Shown piece after piece: positions 57,911 to 64,000 of a stretch of DNA of 64,000 bases. The first letter of the stretch is position 1. The number at the start of each line of letters is the position of its first letter. Made by a program: the position numbers and the translations under genes. This stretch comes from Podarcis raffonei. Taxonomy: Eukaryota > Chordata > Lepidosauria > Squamata > Lacertidae. Under the pieces are notes generated by a model, which was given only the letters and a program-made list of their open reading frames with translations, was not told where the DNA came from and ran no database searches. The stretch covers positions 106,971,851-107,035,850 of the forward strand of contig NC_070604.1 of NCBI RefSeq assembly GCF_027172205.1, given 5' to 3'.

Positions 57911-60353
57911 ATAAACAAGTTGTCAGGAATCTTGGGCCTTTGCATACTTTCTAAATTGTTATGTTAACAGTTAGTATTTAATAATTTTGTTCTCTAGCAA
58001 TATTCTGAATCTGGCATATCCCTAAATGTATTAGCAACGAGGAAGCATATTCTGAATATCCATAGGTGTTGTGCTTGATAACTAATCTGTCTTTATTAGC
58101 TATTATTCAGCTCTTATGGCATTGTCAAGTTTTGCCATTTCCACAAAACTGAAATATATTCAGTGTTTCTGGACTCTTGCAAACAGACTGAACGGCAAAT
58201 ACAAATCACAGCATGCGAGATCACCCTCTGTGAAGTCGTTTTGAGTTTTGTTCTTGGCAAAGATGAGTTACAGTAAATCGTACGCAGACAAAGGAAATAT
58301 TTCAAGAAACAAATGAGTCAAAAGTTGAGGATGTAATAATCCGCAGTATATAATTTAGCAGCTGCTGAAAACGTGACGGCAGTTGTGAAAGTCATTTTAG
58401 GGAGGTACACACTATGTGGTATTTTAAAAAATAGTAATGAATTACTAACCCTTGCTAACTTTCATTTTGAAATTATACATTTACCCGCAACAATAAATGG
58501 TGTTCATTTTATGATTTTGTTAATGTCCTTTGCCAGTAGTACTTTTAACAGCCCATTGTATGTATCTCATTTTTGTTATAAGTTGTTTCTTTGATTATAT
58601 GAAGAGGACTGAATTGTAAATAGGTGGTTCTGTTTATTCTTTGGCTTAGTGGCAACAGGAAAGTAAGTTCAGGTTAAAAGATGGCTGATAATAGCAGGGA
58701 ATACAGAGGGATGATGGAAGAGTTGGGTTACATTTTAGATGGCTTGTCCTAAGTTCTATTTTTTTGTTTTTGAGACACTGATGGGCTTTGCATGGAGTCA
58801 ATCAGGCTTAGTCATCAAAATACATATAAAGGATTGCATCCAAAGTCTGACGTCTATTCTGTTTCAATTAGACAGAAGGCTGGTAACCTTTTATTGCTAA
58901 TAATTTTATTTAAAAAAGGAGAAGATTTGTCAATTACTACATGAAATATATTTACTGGGAGGGATTTTGCACACCAAATGATAACCAGGAAAATGCCTTA
59001 AAAATAAATGGCACGATAAATAATAAACTAGACAAAGAAATACTAATTACAGTGGGGTCTTTGATCCAAAAATAGGTTAAATTCAACAGGAAATACTGGT
59101 ATCCTTCCTAAGGTATTTTTTTGTGAAATGTTAAGAATTGCCTAAGTATTAAAAGGCCATGAGACATTTTCACCACCGTACCATACAATTCTTACTTGAG
59201 AATGAAAGAAAGCCGGCTTAAATGCTGTGCTTTCCGTGTGTGTTGTGCTGTTGTATTTTAAGTGCGCCCACTTTAGAACTCTGTTTTGAATCTTTCAGAA
59301 TCGGTTTAATTCAATTTTGACTTTCATAGGTATTTGCAGAAAAGGGAGCTTTAGTGAATGGTTTCAGAATGTGTCATTGTGTCTCTTGACTCGCAGGAAA
59401 GAAAGCGTGGGAGATACAACTGCTTTAAAGAGCTGAGAATACTTCTTAAATTATTGCTTCAGATATTGCCTAACTGGGAATTGAGTATTCGCAGTAGGTG
59501 CTTTTATTTCATGACTCTGTTGTCTCGTTATTTTCTCAGCATTGTTGGGTGACGGTTGTTTTTGAAACCCCGACGAAAAGGGGTTTGTTTGTTGAGTTAC
59601 ATACAGTTTAGTGTAGCAAAGCCAAAAAAGTAACTCACCGTTTTTTAAACGGCAATTTAACTTGGTTGCCGCATGTGGCAAAATTAGAGAAACTGTTTCA
59701 TATCTGATTTGTTTGACTTCTGTTTTGCTTTGAAGGAACTTACATTCTTTTCTGCTTGGCAGAACTATTCTTCTTTACAGTATCCTTGTTCCTCCTACCC
59801 CTGTGGAAAATATTAAAAGACTTAAAATTTGGGTTTGTATTTGTCTAGTAATTTAATTGGGTTTATATTTGTCTAATGATTTAATTTAAGTGCTTTTCTT
59901 CAAGATCGCAAACTGCTAGCAATTATATTAACAGTAATTCAGATTGTATGAAGTTTTTAAAAATCTTGTTAATCATGAAAAATACTGTGTGCCTGGTTTG
60001 CAGTGTGTGTGTGTGGCACATGTAGAAAATATTTAAAAAGAAAAGATTTGATTTTTATTTAGTCAAAATCGTCAGTATTTTACTCTCTGCAGCATTTAGA
60101 GATTGGTAAAAATATTTAGTTCTTGGCTTAAAGAATAATTCTCTCTCTCACACTTGCGCAGGCATACATAAAAGTTGTGGCTTTCCACAAACTGGGTGTA
60201 CTGTACAATACCTTAAGTGTTATAAGAAGTTCAGGAACAAAATGTCTACTTAAAGCATGAGAGAACTGGCCACAAATTGCAGATAGAACTGATAACAGCA
60301 GCCAACAACACCAAGAAGTACAAAAACAGATATAAAGCTGAAAGACCACTGGA

Positions 60354-60401
<48 letters not shown>

Positions 60402-61620
60402 ACTCTATTTCACTATGTAGCTAACCTCTGAAAAGAGTCTGCAGTATTTAGATGATGTTTGATGAATTACCTTGATGAGAAATCTTTTAGATAACCCCAC
60501 TGACAGAACTGCTTCTGCTGCCTGTATGCTCACAATTCAAAAATCTCTCGGCTGCCCTATGCTAAAATTGCTTTGAAACAATCTGTACTTAAAATGAAGG
60601 ATCCTTTCCTGTTCTGTGAGGCTGATTTAAATCAAAGCTTTATTCAGCTTTTGAATTTTTGATTGCATTTGTAGCTATGATTGCAGCTTATAAATTTAAT
60701 TATCTGACATTTACTGTGGAGTGTCCGCCTGCCTTGCCCCATCTGTGGTAAAACTAAAAGGAAGAACCAGCGATTAAAAGGAGGGGGAAGCCACTGGCAT
60801 GATGAATTTGCTGCATTTAAATGCATGTTTCCACAGTAGTGCAAAGGCAGGGAAAATCCTCGGTGTGATTCATGAGCCGTGCTCAGAATAATTTTTCCTA
60901 CACATCGCAGCCTGGAGGCAAGAACACAGCCTTTTGTCATCCTCTCATAGTGTGGGCAAAAGAGTTACCTGTGAACAAAGTATACAATCCATTTTGTCTC
61001 TTGAAGTAAGTCGGTTGTTGAACAGAAAATTCAGGATGAGGTTTTTGTTTTTGTTCTGCCGCTTTAATCTTTGTTTTTTACAAATAAATACAAATAACTC
61101 AAACTGAAACTTGATGACTTTTGGTGATACTAAACAAGCAGCCCTAGGGGGAAATTTTCTTCATTAATATGGGTCTTTCACAACCCACACTCGGTTTCGC
61201 TAGGAAAATTGTTTTAACCTTTTCAGCAGCTCAAGAAGAAGCCTTTGAAGTCTAGACATGCTATAACCTTGGTTCACAATTTGGATCCTTTCCAGATGCC
61301 CATAAAAAGCCCCAAACAACAAACATACTTAAATATTTTTATTTTATTTTTAGCACTATAATAACTGGCAGCCCCGATCCAGCAGCATAGAACCAGTATT
61401 CTGTTCCCCAGTAGTGTAGGGACAGTTTTGTTGCAGTGCAGGTAATATTTCTGTAGAAGCAAAAAAAGATATTTTTTAAAGGAGGTGGTTTCTTAGAATT
61501 TCAAAGAAGGGCGTGTGCTGCCTCCCAAAAACTAACTAACTATCGAAAAACTAAACAGGAAAGACTCACAAAATTGATAGGGCATTTGGAGGAAAAGCTG
61601 GTCCTGCTGGTCTGAGCATT
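57910..61620. other. Repeat-poor AT-rich stretch
   Basis: Apart from a GT microsatellite (60358-60399) I see no repeat and no supported gene. Such a repeat-poor stretch could be intronic or regulatory, but this is inference. Confidence 0.4.
60358..60399. repeat. GT microsatellite
   Basis: About 20 uninterrupted GT units. Confidence 0.97.
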
Positions 61621-61627
61621 ATTGTTT

Positions 61628-61865
61628 AGAATCATAAAGCTGGAAAATCCAACTTCCTTATCAATGCTGGATCTGCTATACAGGATGCAACCACAGCATT
61701 TCCAAGAGATGACCATCCAGCGTCTGCTTAAATATCTCCGGTGAAAGAGAGCCCACTATTCTCGGAGGCAGTCTGTCCCACTGTCAAAACACAGTAAGCC
61801 CTGAGGACATTTCTCCTATAGTTTAGCCAAAATCTGCTTCTTCTTCCACCCATTGCATTGATTTT
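61628..61865 (-). mobile_element. Old CR1 LINE 3' fragment
   Basis: The sequence tagaatcataaagctggaaa, then tccagcgtctgcttaaatat and gtctgtcccactgtc, follows the CR1 3' region at 11030-11240 with many differences. Confidence 0.75.
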
Positions 61866-61911
61866 AAAGGACTTAATGTATGTGATACAGTAAAGGAAGA
61901 TTCGTGTGAGA

Positions 61912-62001
61912 CATAGCTGTCAACGTTTTCCTTTTTTTAAGGGAAAGTCCCTTATTCCGAATAGGATTCCTCACAAGAAAAGGGAAACGTTGACAGCTAT
62001 G
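61912..62001. mobile_element. Small hAT-like foldback MITE
   Basis: The ends CATAGCTGTCAACGTTTTCC and GGGAAACGTTGACAGCTATG are near-perfect inverted repeats. Flanks gtgtgaga/gtgtgata (61904-61911 and 62002-62009, 7 of 8) are consistent with an 8-bp duplication. It is 90 bp. Confidence 0.88.
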
Positions 62002-62009
62002 GTGTGATA

Positions 62010-62620
62010 TGGGGAGGCATTTTCCACAACTGGCAGAGGAAGATTGTGGACCATGTTTCCTCACCAACAACATAGTTCAGTTTGAGTAATGAAAAAAAAA
62101 GTATTTCGCCACAGCGAAGGCACCTGTAGGTGTGAGGTTGGGTAGATGTTCTTCTGCAGCATTTGAGTACAATTGTTGGGGAAAGGCTCTTGAAGTCAGA
62201 GCTGGGTTTGCTGTCACTTGGAAAACAGGGTATGAAAAATATACTTCTCTGTGGCTTGGAAATACATTTAGGAGGCTTGCATGTGGCACGCAAAACTCAT
62301 GTTGCTGGTTTTTGTGGCGCTCTAGAAACCTAAAAAAAACTTCTATCAGAGGTGGCAGTGAGACAACATAAATGGGACTTTACCCCTTGGGAAAGGATGG
62401 CTGTATTGTACATGCCAGTTTCAAGTCACTTTATCATCTGGCCGAATAGGCATGTGAAAATATATATGCAGACGAAATAACACTCTGGTTACTGTTGCTC
62501 AGGGGGAAAGCCACTTAACACGTGGGACATAGTGGCTACTTATATTGCCTTAGAGAAGCTTAGGCTTCTTAGTGCCTGCTTAAAAGAAAGAAAAAAAACA
62601 GTTTTACAGCATTTTGCTGT
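62010..62620. other. No gene or recognised repeat
   Basis: Unmarked sequence between the small MITE and the CR1 fragment. Confidence 0.4.
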
Positions 62621-62624
62621 TGAA

Positions 62625-62950
62625 TCGCAGAACTGTAAAGTTGGAAGGGATCCCGAGGGTCATCTAGTCCAACCCCCTGCAACGCAGGAATCTTAAATAG
62701 ATCACACATGACAGATGGCCAGCCAAGCTCTACTTTAAAAACCTCCAAGGAAGGAGAGTCCACTACCTCTCCTGGGAATCTGTTCCACTGCCGAAACAAC
62801 TCTAGCCTTTTTTTTTTGCTGCTACATCATGCAGTTGACTTATGTTCAGTTTGTGGTCTCCTAAGACCCCCTAGATCCTTTAAACATGTGCTACTAGCAA
62901 TCCACCTGTCCCCCCATCTTACATGTGTGCAGCTGGTTCTTTGTGCCACA
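62625..62950 (-). mobile_element. CR1 LINE 3' fragment
   Basis: Sequence cagaactgtaaagttggaag, then tctagtccaaccccctgcaa, with a minus-strand frame [20 protein letters not shown] that matches the CR1 ORF2 C-terminus at 11098. About 80 bp of the middle is diverged or deleted. Confidence 0.88.
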
Positions 62951-62959
62951 TTGCATGGG

Positions 62960-63510
62960 ACTATTTTCTCTGTTTATCAGTTGCAAATATTTCCTCCCTT
63001 TTGCTGCAATTCCTTGTGCCTGACAACTGCAAAGCTTCCTTTGCATTGAAATGAAACTGAGGGCATACGCTGTCAACAGAAGAGACAGTCAGCAAAAGAA
63101 CTGTATCTAGCAAGGTCTTTGCACACTCCCGACACTTTCCTAACAATCTAGTACTGAGTGTAACATACACCTGAGCAATACAGCTAAAACCCTATTCGAC
63201 TCAAATGCCAGTACTGGGAAATCTAGGTTCATAGTATGCTCCTTACATAGCTTCATGGCAATATAATCTTATGTCAACAGCACACTCCTTTACCTGTAAT
63301 TTCTGATTGTCTTGGTGTTTCCTACCTTCCCTTCCTCCAAACTTAGGTTGTGGTGAATAGGTGGTAAGTTTTCTTCTCCTTTTCATCAGCTCTGTCTCAA
63401 CGTTAGGCAATGGCGGTTTTTATATTTTTATATATTTAAGTGAATCAATGTGTGGCAATGAGCAGTGGCCATTTCTGCCCTACCGCTTTTGTGATTTGGT
63501 TAAATGAAAC
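62960..63510. other. No gene or recognised repeat
   Basis: Unmarked AT-rich stretch with no supported gene. Confidence 0.4.
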
Positions 63511-63516
63511 TTCATT

Positions 63517-63800
63517 ATAAGAACTTAAGCAGATCCCTGCTGGACTGGATCAGGCCAAAGGCCCATTTAGGCCAGTATTCTGTTCTCTCACCTGCCTGTG
63601 AGAAACCTGTGAGCAAGACCTGATGATGAACTCAATATTACTTTCCTACTTGTGTTTCTTCCGCAACTGGTATTCAGAGGCTGGCTTTCTCCAGTCTTGG
63701 AGTTTGCCTGTAGCCCACATCACGACTAAGAGTCATTGCTATATCCTCTGTGAATTTGTCTACTCCCCGTTTAAAGATATGTCAGTTGGCCATTTTGTGT
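63517..63800 (-). mobile_element. CR1/L3-like LINE 3' end
   Basis: The sequence ataagaacttaagcagatcc, gctggactggatcaggccaa, and later aactggtattcagaggctgg and gtgaatttgtctactccccg matches the family at 29334-30395 and 39665-40978, reverse strand. Confidence 0.75.
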
Positions 63801-63860
63801 GTGTGTCTATATAGACATTTATACCTTTCCATGACCATTATTTTTGATTTCTCATTTTAC

Positions 63861-64000
63861 AGAAAAGGTATAAAAATGAGGAAAGCTACCAGTTTTGTGA
63901 CATTAGGTATCTTGTGCTTCAAATTCCATTGTTTAATTATATGCTGTGGGGCACAGTGTGTCCCTTCGTCTGGCCTCAATCTGCCATTATTCAGCTTCAT
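63861..64000 (+). other. Weak exon candidate at the window edge
   Basis: After a pyrimidine-rich stretch ending ttacag, the frame beginning KRYKNEESYQFCDIRYLV stays open to the end of the window, and a gt (ATTAG then gtatct) could alternatively mark a donor after 44 bases. I recognise no protein family. A 46-codon open stretch can occur by chance, so this is only a pointer. Confidence 0.15.

Noticed and set aside
59358-59552. Possible exon after a cag near 59396
   Set aside because: No usable donor follows and the protein has no family resemblance.

Overview
The window looks like repeat-rich, gene-poor nuclear DNA of a squamate reptile (lizard or snake). The evidence is the repeat set: BovB (RTE) LINE tails, Sauria SINEs sharing the BovB-like 3' motif, young CR1, L1 and L2 LINEs, a Ty1/copia LTR element, and many hAT and TA-flanked MITEs. 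I found no host protein-coding exon I would defend. Every long reading frame belongs to a mobile element or a low-complexity repeat. The DNA is best read as intergenic or long-intron sequence. A short open stretch at the extreme right edge is the only weak exon candidate.

Layout. 0-10 kb: a hairpin-rich GC tandem repeat inside a TA-flanked MITE (696-1579), a solo LTR (2006-2250), a Sauria SINE (3979-4339), a BovB 5' segment with target-site duplication (4700-4885), hAT and mariner-like MITEs, a foldback retroposon, a tRNA SINE and an L1 tail. 11-14.5 kb: a CR1 LINE on the minus strand whose ORF2 is open apart from one nested foldback retroposon. 16.8-18.6 kb: an L1 tail, then a nuclear copy of mitochondrial cytochrome b (NUMT) cut by a solo LTR and by a Sauria SINE, each with clean target-site duplications. 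20.7-26.5 kb: a Sauria SINE inside a TA repeat, then a Ty1/copia element on the minus strand with two 393-bp LTRs that I read as differing at one position.

26.5-40 kb: mostly unmarked DNA. It contains a three-level nest (tRNA SINE in hAT in CR1/L3-like LINE, 29334-30395), an L2 tail, a BovB tail, a Sauria SINE, two MITEs, and the start of a second nest (BovB in hAT in CR1/L3-like LINE, 39665-40978). 41-50 kb: a second BovB copy with duplication, an L2 tail, an old Sauria SINE, an L1 remnant split by a solo LTR (46834-48300) and a third BovB copy. 50-64 kb: mostly unmarked AT-rich DNA with two related hAT copies that carry internal tandem units, an LTR-like block, small MITEs and old CR1 fragments.

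How the parts relate. BovB probably supplies the machinery for the Sauria SINE (shared 3' motif), and L2 may do so for the second tRNA SINE (similar tail). Nested insertions give relative ages: old CR1/L3-like, then hAT, then BovB or tRNA SINE; and NUMT before its LTR and SINE. The NUMT interrupted by two different retroelements is the most informative locus. I see no evidence of a new genetic system; the novelty is in individual insertion structures. All family names come from recognising sequence by eye, without a database search.
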